NCBI RefSeq assembly: GCF_021155765.1
Contig: NC_060118.1
Location: forward strand, 6,262,001 to 6,326,000
Direction of reading: 5' to 3'
Length of the DNA stretch: 64,000 nucleotides
From: Diprion similis
Taxonomy: Eukaryota; Arthropoda; Insecta; Hymenoptera; Diprionidae
Shown: positions 1-13,825 of the stretch, piece by piece
Layout: each line of letters opens with the position of its first letter
Numbering within the stretch: the stretch's first letter is position 1
Notes under the pieces: generated by a model
The model's database searches: none
Told to the model about the DNA's origin: nothing
What the model saw: only the letters and a program-made list of their open reading frames with translations
Translations under genes and position numbers: made by a program

Positions 1-3000
1 TATTGCAGCTTTTTCAAAAGTCGTCGAAATTTTCGCCAAAAATCCAAAGGGGTAAGCCTTACTTTTTTGGTCATTTTCGGAGCTGAAAATTTTTCGTCTC
101 GAAATCAATCAGTATGACCATCCTTGGAGTAATTTGACCCCCAGGAACTCAGAAAACACTTCATAAAGTGCGTAGGGCCAGCAGCAGAGAAATGACGATA
201 AAAATCATGAATTTTCCGCCCGTAACTTTTCAGCTATCGCTCGCAGCGTATTGGGACTGCGCTCAATCGATTCCTCTTGAAAAATTACGTCGGAATAGTG
301 CCTCAAAAAATTGATTGCAGCTATTTCAAAAGTCGTCGAAATTTTCGCCAAAAATTCAAAGGGGTAAGCCTTACTCTTTTAGTCATTTTTGGAGCTGAAA
401 ATTTCTCGTCTCGAAATCAATTAGTATGACCATCTCTAGAGTAATTCGACCCCTAGGAACTCAGAAAACACTTCAAAAAGAGCGTAGGACCAGCAGCAGA
501 GAAATGACGATAAAAATCATGAGTTTTTCGGCTGTATCTTTTCAGCTATTGCTCGCAGCGTATTGGGACTGCGCTCAATCGATTCCTCTCGAAAAATTAC
601 GTCGGAATAGTGCCCCAAAAAATTGATTGCAGCTTTTTCAAAAGTCGTCGAAATTTTCGCCAAAAATCCAAAGGGGTAAGCCTTACTTTTTTGGTCATTT
701 TCGGGGCTGAAAATTTTTCGTCTCGAAATCAATTAGTATGACCATCTTTAGAGTAATTCGACCCCCAGGAACTCAGAAAACACTTCATCAAGTGAGTAGG
801 GCCATCAGCAGAGAAATGACGATAAAAATCATGAGTTTTTCCGCCGTAACTTTTCAGCTATCGCTCGCAGCGTATTGGGACTGCGCTCAATCGATTCCTC
901 TCGAAAAATTACGTCGGAATAGTGCCTCAAAAAATTGATTGCAGCTTTTTCAAAAGTCGTCGGAATTTTCGCCAAAAATTCAAAGGGGTAAGCCTTACTT
1001 TTTTGGTCATTTTTAGAGCTGAAAATTTCTCGTCTCGAAATCAATTAGTATGACCATCTCCAGAGTAATTCGACCCCCAGGAACTCAGAAAACACTTCAA
1101 AAAGAGCGTAGGACCAGCAGCAGAGAAATGACGATAAAAATCGTGAGTTTTTCGGCCGTAACTTTCCAGCTATCGCTCGCAGCGTATTGGGACTGCGCTC
1201 AATCGATTCCTCTCGAAAAATTACGTCGGAATAGTGCCTCAAAAAATTAATTGCAGCTATTTCAAAAGTCGTCGAAATTTTCGCCAAAAATTCAAAGGGG
1301 TAAGCCTTACTTTTTTGGTCATTTTTAGAGCTGAAAATTTCTCGTCTCGTAATCAATTAGTATGACCATCTCCAGAGTAATTCGACCCCCAGGAACTCAG
1401 AAAACACTTTAAAAAGAGCGTAGGACCAGCAGCAGAGAAATGACGATAAAAATCATGAGTTTTTCGGCCGTATCTTTTCAGCCATTGCTCGCAGCGTATT
1501 GGGACTGCGCTCAATCGATTCCTCTCGAAAAATTACCTCGGAATAGTGCCTCAAAAAATTGATTGCAGCTTTTTCAAAAGTCGTCGAAATTTTCGCCAAA
1601 AATTCAAAGGGGTAAGCCTTACTTTTTTGGTCATTTTTGGAGCTGAAAATTTCTCGTCTCGAAATTAATTAGTATGACCATCTCTAGAGTAATTCGACCC
1701 CCAGGAACTCAGAAAACACTTCATAAAGTGCGTAGGGCCAGCAGCAGAGAAATGACGATAAAAATCATGAGTTTTTCCGCCGTAACTTTTCAGCTATCGC
1801 TCGCAGCGTTTTGGGACTGCGCTCAATCGATTCCTCTTGAAAAATTACGTCGGAATAGTGCCTCAGAAAATTGATTGCAGCTATTTCAAAAGTCGTCGAA
1901 ATTTTCGCCAAAAATTCAAAGGGGTAAGCCTTACTTTTTTGGTCATTTTTTGAGCTGAAAATTTCTCGTCTCGAAATCAATTAGTATGACCATCTCCAGA
2001 GTAATTCGACCCCCAGGAACTCAGAAAACACTTCAAAAAGAGCGTAGGACCAGCAGCAGAGAAATGACGATAAAAATCGTGAGTTTTTCGGCCGTAACTT
2101 TTCAGCTATCGCTCGCAGCGTATTGGGACTGCGCTCAATCGATTTCTCTCGAAAAATTACTTTGGAATAGTGCCTCAAAAAATTGATTGCAGCTTTCTCA
2201 AAAGTCGTCAAAATTTTCGCCAAAAATCCAAAGGGGTAAGCCTTACTTTTTTGGTCATTTTCGGGGCTGAAAATTTTTCGTCTCGAAATCAATTAGTATG
2301 ACCATCTTTAGAGTAATTCGACCCCCAGGAACTCAGAAAACACTTCATAAAGTGCGTAGGGCCATCAGCAGAGAAATGACGATAAAAATCATGAGTTTTT
2401 CCGCCGTAACTTTTCAGCTATCGCTCGCAGCGTATTGGGACTGCGCTCAACCGATTCCTCTCGAAAAATTACGTTGGAATAGTGCCTCAAAAAATTGATT
2501 GCAGCTATTTCAAAAGTCGTCGAAATTTTCGCCAAAAATTCAAAGGGGTAAGCCTTACTTTTTTGGTCATTTTTAGAGCTGAAAATTTCTCGTCTCGAAA
2601 TCAATTAGTATGACCATCTCCAAAGTAATTCGACCCCCAGGAACTCAGAAAACACTTCAAAAAGAGCGTAGGACCAGCAGCAGAAAAATGACGATAAAAA
2701 TCGTGAGTTTTTCGGCCGTAACTTTCCAGCTATCGCTCGCAGCGTATTGGGACTGCGCTCAATCGATTCCTCTCGAAAAATTACTTCGGAATAGTGCCTC
2801 AAAAAATTGATTGCAGCTATTTCAAAAGTCGTCGAAATTTTCGCCAAAAATTCAAAGGGGTAAGCCTTACTTTTTTGGTCATTTTTAGAGCTGAAAATTT
2901 CTCGTCTCGTAATCAATTAGTATGACCATCTCCAGAGTAATTCGACCCCCAGGAACTCAGAAAACACTTTAAAAAGAGCGTAGGACCAGCAGCAGAGAAA

Positions 3001-6000
3001 TGACGATAAAAATCATGAGTTTTTCGGCCGTATCTTTTCAGCCATTGCTCGCAGCGTATTGGGACTGCGCTTAATCGATTCCTCTCGAAAAATTACGTCG
3101 GAATAGTGCCTCAAAAAATTGATTGCAGCTTTTTCAAGAGTCCTCGAAATTTTCGCCAAAAATCCAAAGGGGTAAGCCTTACTTTTTTGGTCATTTTCGG
3201 AGCTGAAAATTTCCCGTCTCGAAATCAATTAGTATGACCATCTTTAGAGTAATTCGACCCCCAGGAACTCAGAAAACACTTCAGAAAGTGCGTAGGGCCA
3301 GCAGCAGAGAAATGACGATAAAAATCATGAGTTTTTCCGCCGTAACTTTTCAGCTATCGCTCGCAGCGTATCGGGACTGCGCTCAATCGATTCCTCTCGA
3401 AAAATTACGTCGGAATAGTGCCTCAGAAAATTGATTGCAGCTATTTCAAAAGTCGTCGAAATTTTCGCCAAAAATTCAAAGGGGTAAGCCTTACTTTTTT
3501 GGTCATTTTCGGAGCTGAAAATTTTTCGTCTCGAAATCAATCAGTATGACCATCCTTGGAGTAATTTGACCCCCAGGAACTCAGAAAACACTTCATAAAG
3601 TGCGTAGGGCCAGCAGCAGAGAAATGACGATAAAAATCATGAATTTTCCGCCCGTAACTTTTCAGCTATCGCTCGCAGCGTATTGGGACTGCGCTCAATC
3701 GATTCCTCTCGAAAAATTACGTCGGAATAGTGCCTCATGAAATTGATTGCAGCTATTTCAAAAGTCGTCGAAATTTTCGCCAAAAATTCAAAGGGGTAAG
3801 CCTTACTCTTTGAGTCATTTTTGGAGCTGAAAATTTCTCGTCTCGAAATCAATTAGTATGACCATCTCTAGAGTAATTCGACCCCTAGGAACTCAGAAAA
3901 CACTTCAAAAAGAGCGTAGGACCAGCAGCAGAGAAATGACGATAAAAATCATGAGTTTTTCGGCTGTATCTTTTCAGCTATTGCTCGCAGCGTATTGGGA
4001 CTGCGCTCAATCGATTCCTCTCGAAAAATTACGTCGGAATAGTGCCCCAAAAAATTGATTGCAGCTTTTTCAAAAGTCGTCGAAATTTTCGCCAAAAATC
4101 CAAAGGGGTAAGCCTTACTTTTTTGGTCATTTTAGGAGCTGAAAATTTTTCGTCTCGAAATCAATCAGTATGACCATCCTTAGAGTAATTCGACCCCCAG
4201 GAACTCAGAAAACACTTCATAAAGTGCGTAGGGCCAGCAGCAGAGAAATGACGATAAAAATCATGAATTTTTCGGCCGTAACTTTTCAGCTATCGCTCGC
4301 AGCGTATTGGGACTGCGCTCAATCGATTTCTCTCGAAAAATTACTTTGGAATAGTGCCTCAACAAATTGATTGCAGCTTTTTCAAAAGTCGTCGAAATTT
4401 TCGCCAAAAATCCAAAGGGGTAAGCCTTACTTTTTTGGTCATTTTCGGGGCTGAAAATTTTTCGTCTCGAAATCAATTAGTATGACCATCTTTAGAGTAA
4501 TTCGACCCCCAGGAACTCAGAAAACACTTCATCAAGTGAGTAGGGCCATCAGCAGAGAAATGACGATAAAAATCATGAGTTTTTCCGCCGTAACTTTTCA
4601 GCTATCGCTCGCAGCGTATTGGGACTGCGCTCAATCGATTCCTCTCGAAAAATTACGTCGGAATAGTGCCTCAAAAAATTGATTGCAGCTTTTTCAAAAG
4701 TCGTCGAAATTTTCGCCAAAAATTCAAAGGGGTAAGCCTTACTTTTTTGGTCATTTTTAGAGCTGAAAATTTCTCGTCTCGAAATCAATTAGTATGACCA
4801 TCTCCAGAGTAATTCGACCCCCAGGAACTCAGAAAACACTTCAAAAAGAGCGTAGGACCAGCAGCAGAGAAATGACGATAAAAATCGTGAGTTTTTCGGC
4901 CGTAACTTTCCAGCTATCGCTCGCAGCGTATTGGGACTGCGCTCAATCGATTCCTCTCGAAAAATTACGTCGGAATAGTGCCTCAAAAAATTAATTGCAG
5001 CTATTTCAAAAGTCGTCGAAATTTTCGCCAAAAATTCAAAGGGGTAAGCCTTACTTTTTTGGTCATTTTTAGAGCTGAAAATTTCTCGTCTCGTAATCAA
5101 TTAGTATGACCATCTCCAGAGTAATTCGACCCCCAGGAACTCAGAAAACACTTTAAAAAGAGCGTAGGACCAGCAGCAGAGAAATGACGATAAAAATCAT
5201 GAGTTTTTCGGCCGTATCTTTTCAGCCATTGCTCGCAGCGTATTGGGACTGCGCTCAATCGATTCCTCTCGAAAAATTACCTCGGAATAGTGCCTCAAAA
5301 AATTGATTGCAGCTTTTTCAAAAGTCGTCGAAATTTTCGCCAAAAATTCAAAGGGGTAAGCCTTACTTTTTTGGTCATTTTTGGAGCTGAAAATTTCTCG
5401 TCTCGAAATTAATTAGTATGACCATCTCTAGAGTAATTCGACCCCCAGGAACTCAGAAAACACTTCATAAAGTGCGTAGGGCCAGCAGCAGAGAAATGAC
5501 GATAAAAATCATGAGTTTTTCCGCCGTAACTTTTCAGCTATCGCTCGCAGCGTTTTGGGACTGCGCTCAATCGATTCCTCTTGAAAAATTACGTCGGAAT
5601 AGTGCCTCAGAAAATTGATTGCAGCTATTTCAAAAGTCGTCGAAATTTTCGCCAAAAATTCAAAGGGGTAAGCCTTACTTTTTTGGTCATTTTTTGAGCT
5701 GAAAATTTCTCGTCTCGAAATCAATTAGTATGACCATCTCCAGAGTAATTCGACCCCCAGGAACTCAGAAAACACTTCAAAAAGAGCGTAGGACCAGCAG
5801 CAGAGAAATGACGATAAAAATCGTGAGTTTTTCGGCCGTAACTTTTCAGCTATCGCTCGCAGCGTATTGGGACTGCGCTCAATCGATTTCTCTCGAAAAA
5901 TTACTTTGGAATAGTGCCTCAAAAAATTGATTGCAGCTTTCTCAAAAGTCGTCAAAATTTTCGCCAAAAATCCAAAGGGGTAAGCCTTACTTTTTTGGTC

Positions 6001-9000
6001 ATTTTCGGGGCTGAAAATTTTTCGTCTCGAAATCAATTAGTATGACCATCTTTAGAGTAATTCGACCCCCAGGAACTCAGAAAACACTTCATAAAGTGCG
6101 TAGGGCCATCAGCAGAGAAATGACGATAAAAATCATGAGTTTTTCCGCCGTAACTTTTCAGCTATCGCTCGCAGCGTATTGGGACTGCGCTCAATCGATT
6201 CCTCTCGAAAAATTACGTCGGAATAGTGCCTCAAAAAATTGATTGCAGCTATTTCAAAAGTCGTCGAAATTTTCGCCAAAAATTCAAAGGGGTAAGCCTT
6301 ACTTTTTTGGTCATTTTTAGAGCTGAAAATTTCTCGTCTCGAAATCAATTAGTATGACCATCTCCAGAGTAATTCGACCCCCAGGAACTCAGAAAACACT
6401 TCAAAAAGAGCGTAGGACCAGCAGCAGAGAAATGACGATAAAAATCGTGAGTTTTTCGGCCGTAACTTTTCAGCTATCGCTCGCAGCGTATTGGGACTGC
6501 GCTCAATCGATTCCTCTCGAAAAATTACGTCGGAATAGTGCCTCAAAAAATTGATTGCAGCTATTTCAAAAGTCGTCGAAATTTTCGCCAAAAATTCAAA
6601 GGGGTAAGCCTTACTTTTTTGGTCATTTTTAGAGCTGAAAATTTCTCGTCTCGAAATCAATTAGTATGACCATCTCCAGAGTAATTCGACCCCCAGGAAC
6701 TCAGAAAACACTTCAAAAAGAGCGTAGGACCAGCAGCAGAGAAATGACGATAAAAATCGTGAGTTTTTCGGCCGTAACTTTCCAGCTATCGCTCGCAGCG
6801 TATTGGGACTGCGCTCAATCGATTCCTCTCGAAAAATTACGTCGGAATAGTGCCTCAAAAAATTGATTGCAGCTAGTTCAAAAGTCGTCGAAATTTTCGC
6901 CAAAAATTCAAAGGGGTAAGCCTTACTTTTTTGGTCATTTTCGGAGCTGAAAATTTCCCGTCTCGAAATCAATTAGTATGACCATCTTTAGAGTAATTCG
7001 ACCCCCAGGAACTCAGAAAACACTTCAGAAAGTGCGTAGGGCCAGCAGCAGAGAAATGACGATAAAAATCATGAGTTTTTCCGCCGTAACTTTTCAGCTA
7101 TCGCTCGCAGCGTATCGGGACTGCGCTCAATCGATTCCTCTCGAAAAATTACGTCGGAATAGTGCCTCAGAAAATTGATTGCAGCTATTTCAAAAGTCGT
7201 CGAAATTTTCGCCAAAAATTCAAAGGGGTAAGCCTTACTTTTTTGGTCATTTTTGGAGCTGAAAATTTCTCGTCTCGAAATCAATTAGTATGACCATCTC
7301 CAGAGTAATTCGACCCCCAGGAACTCAGAAAACACTTCAAAAAGAGCGTAGGACCAGCAGCAGAGAAATGACGATAAAAATCGTGAGTTTTTCGGCCGTA
7401 ACTTTTCAGCTATCGCTCGCAGCGTATTGGGACTGCGCTCAATCGATTTCTCTCGAAAAATTACTTTGGAATAGTACCTCAAAAAATTCATTGCAGCTTT
7501 TTCAAAAGTCGTCGAAATTTTCGCCAAAAATCCAAAGGGGTAAGCCTTACTTTTTTGGTCATTTTCGGGGCTGAAAATTTTTCGTCTCGAAATCAATTAG
7601 TATGACCATCTTTAGAGTAATTCGACCCCCAGGAACTCAGAAAACACTTCATAAAGTGCGTAGGGCCATCAGCAGAGAAATGACGATAAAAATCATGAGT
7701 TTTTCCGCCGTAACTTTTCAGCTATCGCTCGCAGCGTATTGGGACTGCGCTCAATCGATTCCTCTCGAAAAATTACCTCGGAATAGTGCCTCAAAAAATT
7801 GATTGCAGCTTTTTCAAAAGTCGTCGAAATTTTCGCCAAAAATTCAAAGGGGTAAGCCTTACTTTTTTGGTCATTTTTGGAGCTGAAAATTTCTCGTCTC
7901 GAAATCAATTAGTATGACCATCTCTAGAGTAATTCGACCCCCAGGAACTCAGAAAACACTTCATAAAGTGCGTAGGGCCAGCAGCAGAGAAATGACGATA
8001 AAAATCGTGAGTTTTTCGGCCGTAACTTTCCAGCTATCGCTCGCAGCGTATTGGGACTGCGCTCAATCGATTCCTCTCGAAAAATTACGTCGGAATAGTG
8101 CCTCAAAAAATTGATTGCAGCTATTTCAAAAGTCGTCGAAATTTTCGCCAAAAATTCAAAGGGGTAAGCCTTACTTTTTTGGTCATTTTTAGAGCTGAAA
8201 ATTTCTCGTCTCGTAATCAATTAGTATGACCATCTCCAGAGTAATTCGACCCCCAGGAACTCAGAAAACACTTTAAAAAGAGCGTAGGACCAGCAGCAGA
8301 GAAATGACGATAAAAATCATGAGTTTTTCGGCCGTATCTTTTCAGCCATTGCTCGCAGCGTATTGGGACTGCGCTCAATCGATTCCTCTCGAAAAATTAC
8401 CTCGGAATAGTGCCTCAAAAAATTGATTGCAGCTTTTTCAAAAGTCGTCGAAATTTTCGCCAAAAATTCAAAGGGGTAAGCCTTACTTTTTTGGTCATTT
8501 TTGGAGCTGAAAATTTCTCGTCTCGAAATCAATTAGTATGACCATCTCTAGAGTAATTCGACCCCCAGGAACTCAGAAAACACTTCATAAAGTGCGTAGG
8601 GCCAGCAGCAGAGAAATGACGATAAAAATCATGAGTTTTTCCGCCGTAACTTTTCAGCTATCGCTCGCAGCGTTTTGGGACTGCGCTCAATCGATTCCTC
8701 TTGAAAAATTACGTCGGAATAGTGCCTCAGAAAATTGATTGCAGCTATTCCAAAAGTCGTCGAAATTTTCGCCAAAAATTCAAAGGGGTAAGCCTTACTT
8801 TTTTGGTCATTTTTAGAGCTGAAAATTTCTCGTCTCGAAATCAATTAGTATGACCATCTCCAGAGTAATTCGACCCCCAGGAACTCAGAAAACACTTCAA
8901 AAAGAGCGTAGGACCAGCAGCAGAGAAATGACTATAAAAATCGTGAGTTTTTCGGCCGTAACTTTCCAGCTATCGCTCGCAGCGTATTGGGACTGCGCTC

Positions 9001-12000
9001 AATCGATTCCTCTCGAAAAATTACGTCGGAATAGTGCCTCAAAAAATTGATTGCAGCTATTTCAAAAGTCGTCGAAATTTTCGCCAAAAATTCAAAGGGG
9101 TAAGCCTTACTTTTTTGGTCATTTTTAGAGCTGAAAATTTCTCGTCTCGTAATCAATTAGTATGACCATCTCCAGAGTAATTCGACCCCCAGGAACTCAG
9201 AAAACACTTTAAAAAGAGCGTAGGACCAGCAGCAGAGAAATGACGATAAAAATCATGAGTTTTTCGGCCGTATCTTTTCAGCCATTGCTCGCAGCGTATT
9301 GGGACTGCGCTCAATCGATTCCTCTCGAAAAATTACGTCGGAATAGTGCCTCAAAAAATTGATTGCAGCTTTTTCAAGAGTCCTCGAAATTTTCGCCAAA
9401 AATCCAAAGGGCCTTATTTTTTTAAGCCTTACTTTTTTGGTCATTTTCGGAGCTGAAAATTTCCCGTCTCGAAATCAATAAGTATGACCATCTTTAGAGT
9501 AATCTGACCCCCAGGAACTCAGAAAACACTTCATAAAGTGCGTAGGGCCAGCAGCAGAGAAATGACGATAAAAATCATGAGTTTTTCCGCCGTAACTTTT
9601 CAGCTATCGCTCGCAGCGTATCGGGACTGCGCTCAATCGATTCCTCTCGAAAAATTACGTCGGAATAGTGCCTCAGAAAATTGATTGCAGCTATTTCAAA
9701 AGTCGTCGAAATTTTCGCCAAAAATTCAAAGGGGTAAGCCTTACTTTTTTGGTCATTTTTGGAGCTGAAAATTTCTCGTCTCGAAATCAATTAGTATGAC
9801 CATCTCCAGAGTAATTCGACCCCCAGGAACTCAGAAAACACTTCAAAAAGAGCGTAGGACCAGCAGCAGAGAAATGACGATAAAAATCGTGAGTTTTTCG
9901 GCCGTAACTTTTCAGCTATCGCTCGCAGCGTATTGGGACTGCGCTCAATCGATTTCTCTCGAAAAATTACTTTGGAATAGTGCCTCTAAAAATTCATTGC
10001 AGCTTTTTCAAAAGTCGTCGAAATTTTCGCCAAAAATCCAAAGGGGTAAGCCTTACTTTTTTGGTCATTTTCGGGGCTGAAAATTTTTCGTCTCGAAATC
10101 AATTAGTATGACCATCTTTAGAGTAATTCGACCCCCAGGAACTCAGAAAACACTTCATAAAGTGCGTAGGGCCATCAGCAGAGAAATGACGATAAAAATC
10201 ATGAGTTTTTCCGCCGTAACTTTTCAGCTATCGCTCGCAGCGTATTGGGACTGCGCTCAATCGATTCCTCTCGAAAAATTACGTCGGAATAGTGCCTCAA
10301 AAAATTGATTGCAGCTATTTCAAAAGTCGTCGAAATTTTCGCCAAAAATTCAAAGGGGTAAGCCTTACTTTTTTGGTCATTTTTAGAGCTGAAAATTTCT
10401 CGTCTCGAAATCAATTAGTATGACCATCTCCAGAGTAATTCGACCCCCAGGAACTCAGAAAACACTTCAAAAAGAGCGTAGGACCAGCAGCAGAGAAATG
10501 ACGATAAAAATCGTGAGTTTTTCGGCCGTAACTTTCCAGCTATCGCTCGCAGCGTATTGGGACTGCGCTCAATCGATTCCTCTCGAAAAATTACGTCGGA
10601 ATAGTGCCTCAAAAAATTGATTGCAGCTATTTCAAAAGTCGTCGAAATTTTCGCCAAAAATTCAAAGGGGTAAGCCTTACTTTTTTGGTCATTTTTAGAG
10701 CTGAAAATTTCTCGTCTCGTAATCAATTAGTATGACCATCTCCAGAGTAATTCGACCCCCAGGAACTCAGAAAACACTTTAAAAAGAGCGTAGGACCAGC
10801 AGCAGAGAAATGACGATAAAAATCATGAGTTTTTCGGCCGTATCTTTTCAGCCATTGCTCGCAGCGTATTGGGACTGCGCTCAATCGATTCCTCTCGAAA
10901 AATTACCTCGGAATAGTGCCTCAAAAAATTGATTGCAGCTTTTTCAAAAGTCGTCGAAATTTTCGCCAAAAATTCAAAGGGGTAAGCCTTACTTTTTTGG
11001 TCATTTTTGGAGCTGAAAATTTCTCGTCTCGAAATCAATTAGTATGACCATCTCTAGAGTAATTCGACCCCCAGGAACTCAGAAAACACTCCATAAAGTG
11101 CGTAGGGCCAGCAGCAGAGAAATGACGATAAAAATCGTGAGTTTTTCGGCCGTAACTTTTCAGCTATCGCTCGCAGCGTATTGGGACTGCGCTCAATCGA
11201 TTTCTCTCGAAAAATTACTTTGGAATAGTGCCTCAAAAAATTGATTGCAGCTTTTTCAAAAGTCGTCGAAATTTTCGCCAAAAATCCAAAGGGGTAAGCC
11301 TTACTTTTTTGGTCATTTTCGGGGCTGAAAATTTTTCGTCTCGAAATCAATTAGTATGACCATCTTTAGAGTAATTCGACCCCCAGGAACTCAGAAAACA
11401 CTTCATAAAGTGCGTAGGGCCATCAGCAGAGAAATGACGATAAAAATCATGAGTTTTTCCGCCGTAACTTTTCAGCTATCGCTTGCAGCGTATTGGGACT
11501 GCGCTCAATCGATTCCTCTCGAAAAATTACGTCGGAATAGTGCCTCAAAAAATTAATTGCAGCTATTTCAAAAGTCGTCGAAATTTTCGCCAAAAATTCA
11601 AAGGGGTAAGCCTTACTTTTTTGGTCATTTTTAGAGCTGAAAATTTCTCGTCTCGAAATCAATTAGTATGACCATCTCCAGAGTAATTCGACCCCCAGGA
11701 ACTCAGAAAACACTTCAAAAAGAGCGTAGGACCAGCAGCAGAGAAATGACGATAAAAATCGTGAGTTTTTCGGCCGTAACTTTCCAGCTATCGCTCGCAG
11801 CGTATTGGGACTGCGCTCAATCGATTCCTCTCGAAAAATTACGTCGGAATAGCGCCTCAAAAAATTGATTGCAGCTTTTTCAAAAGTCGTCGAAATTTTC
11901 GCCAAAAATCCAAAGGGGTAAGCCTTACTTTTTTGGTCATTTTCGGAGCTGAAAATTTCTCGTCTCGAAATCAATTAGTATGACCATCTTTAGAGTAATT

Positions 12001-12500
12001 CGACCCCCAGGAACTCAGAAAACACTTCATAAAGTGCGTAGGGCCAGCAGCAGAGAAATGACGATAAAAATCATGAGTTTTTCCGCCGTAACTTTTCAGC
12101 TATCGCGCGCACTGTATTGGGACTGCGCTCAATCGATTCCTCTCGAAAAATTACGTCGGAATAGTGCCTCAAAAAATTGATTGCAGCTATTTCAAAAGTC
12201 GTCGAAATTTCCGCCAAAAATTCAAAGGGGTAAGCCTTACTTTTTTGGTCATTTTTGGAGCCGAAAATTTCTCGTCTCGAAATCAATTAGTATGACCATC
12301 TCTAGAGTAATTCGACCCCTAGGAACTCAGAAAACACTTCAAAAAGAGCGTAGGACCAGCAGCAGAGAAATGACGATAAAAATCATGAGTTTTCCGGCCG
12401 TAACTTTTCAGCTATCGCTCGCAGCGTATTGGGACTGCGCTCAATCGATTTCTTCCGGAAAATTACGTCAGAATAGTGCCTCACCACATCAGTCGCAGCA
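1..12500. repeat. 312-bp satellite array with higher-order structure, about 40 copies
   Basis: Tandem units recur every 312 bp, e.g. the shared ATGACCATC word at 426, 738, 1050, 1986, 2298 and onward to 12,292. The array runs off the left window edge and ends near 12,480-12,500, where the last unit decays. Units differ by scattered substitutions, and variant units recur at +3,744 bp (12 units): the 'cgttttggg' variant at 1807 and 5551, and the 'cgtatcggg' variant at 3367 and 7111. One unit (about 9162-9483) is 322 bp because of a 10-bp insertion. Short dyads sit in each unit, e.g. CGAAATTTTCG and CGCTCGCAGCG. Because 312 is divisible by 3, the same 66-103 codon open frames recur in unit after unit; I regard them as by-products. 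The unit is about two nucleosome repeats long, as in many centromeric or pericentromeric satellites, but the chromosomal position is not shown here. Confidence 0.98.
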
Positions 12501-13825
12501 CTTTTCAGAATCGTTGAATCATTAGATTATTGAATTTTAGTGTAATAAATGGTCTTCAAAGAGATCGAAACTTCAATTTGATGCAGGTCATTTATTCAAG
12601 AATATAAAATATTGAATTACAGATCGATATACAGTAATCAGTTTAAACATGAAATTGTAGTTTGAGGAGTGTGCCTTGCATAGAATAAGTCTCACAGCAT
12701 TTACATGAATCTCCTTTTGGGCAGAGTGACCTTTTACTCATTCAGTCTGCTTTCGGACTGAGTCACCTCTTATATACAAAATTTCATATTCAACTGGCTC
12801 TCCTAGCTTGATCTGCAGCCGTCCATATAGATCGCCATCTCCTATGCTTCTGTACTATTTCAGTTGATAGATTTATTACATTGAGTAACATTTATTGTGT
12901 TCTCGCGTGTGGCTCTATGTATAGTTTAAACTTATCGAAATATTATTGTAATTGAATAATTGATTGGATGAGTAATTATATGGTTAGTAATCGTGTAATT
13001 TCAATAAAGGTGCGAGAGGCCACTCAGGTATTTAGGCGTTCATTTTGTACAGTTGTCTTATTTATAATGTTCTATGTTTCCCTCGACTTCGGGATTCGCT
13101 CTATCATGTTCAATATTTAATATTCAAATAAAATAGTATTGACTATTTCGTGTATTCATCTCCGATCGAATATATCTCGGAAGTAATCGCAACGTAGCTA
13201 GTTACTGTGCACCATTTCTGAAAATTCATTCTCACGACACAGCGTTTTGTTGATGGGGCACCGTACGGCTTTGGACTTGATTCACCTAGGGTGAAACTCA
13301 TAATTGTATTAAGTTGAATATAGTTTATTCATTCCAATAACGTTTTGGATATACATATACATGTATTTTCCATTGAACTATATGCGGTAATATTCTAGTT
13401 TACAGATGGTTGGATATTATAACATGAGTAAAAATATGAATAAACAGGATGTAGAATCATCGATATTTCAATATTATTACATTGATCAAGATATTCTGAT
13501 TTATAATGTGAGTAGATAATACTTGAATTATAAACGAACAACACTCCTTGTTATAGGAAGTATTTTATTACTTTGAGACATTAATGTATAGATGAATAAT
13601 ATTTTTTTAAATATATACATATATATATGTATAGGTCATAATAATAATAATAGTCTTTATTTATTACAATTATGTTTGTAAACTTAGGAAGTGAGGAATG
13701 GAGAGTAAGCAGGTAGGCAGTTGCACATAGATGTGGAGCGATATAAAGAAGACAATATTCTCGAGTACGGGCGTCGATTATATATGTGGTATCCTTACCG
13801 ACAAGGCTATTCATAAAATTACAAA

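Noticed and set aside
1-12500. Regular spacing that could suggest a CRISPR array
   Set aside because: The whole 312-bp unit is repeated with no unique spacers, and the genome is eukaryotic.
426-12525. Dozens of 66-, 71-, 94- and 103-codon open frames on both strands in the first 12.5 kb
   Set aside because: They recur once per 312-bp satellite unit in fixed positions on both strands. The unit length is divisible by three, which preserves the frames without selection.
12720-12775. Small stem (GTGAC...CAGTC...GACTG...GTCAC) that might be an RNA gene
   Set aside because: Short stems with mismatches and no tRNA, snRNA or miRNA hallmarks that I could recognise.
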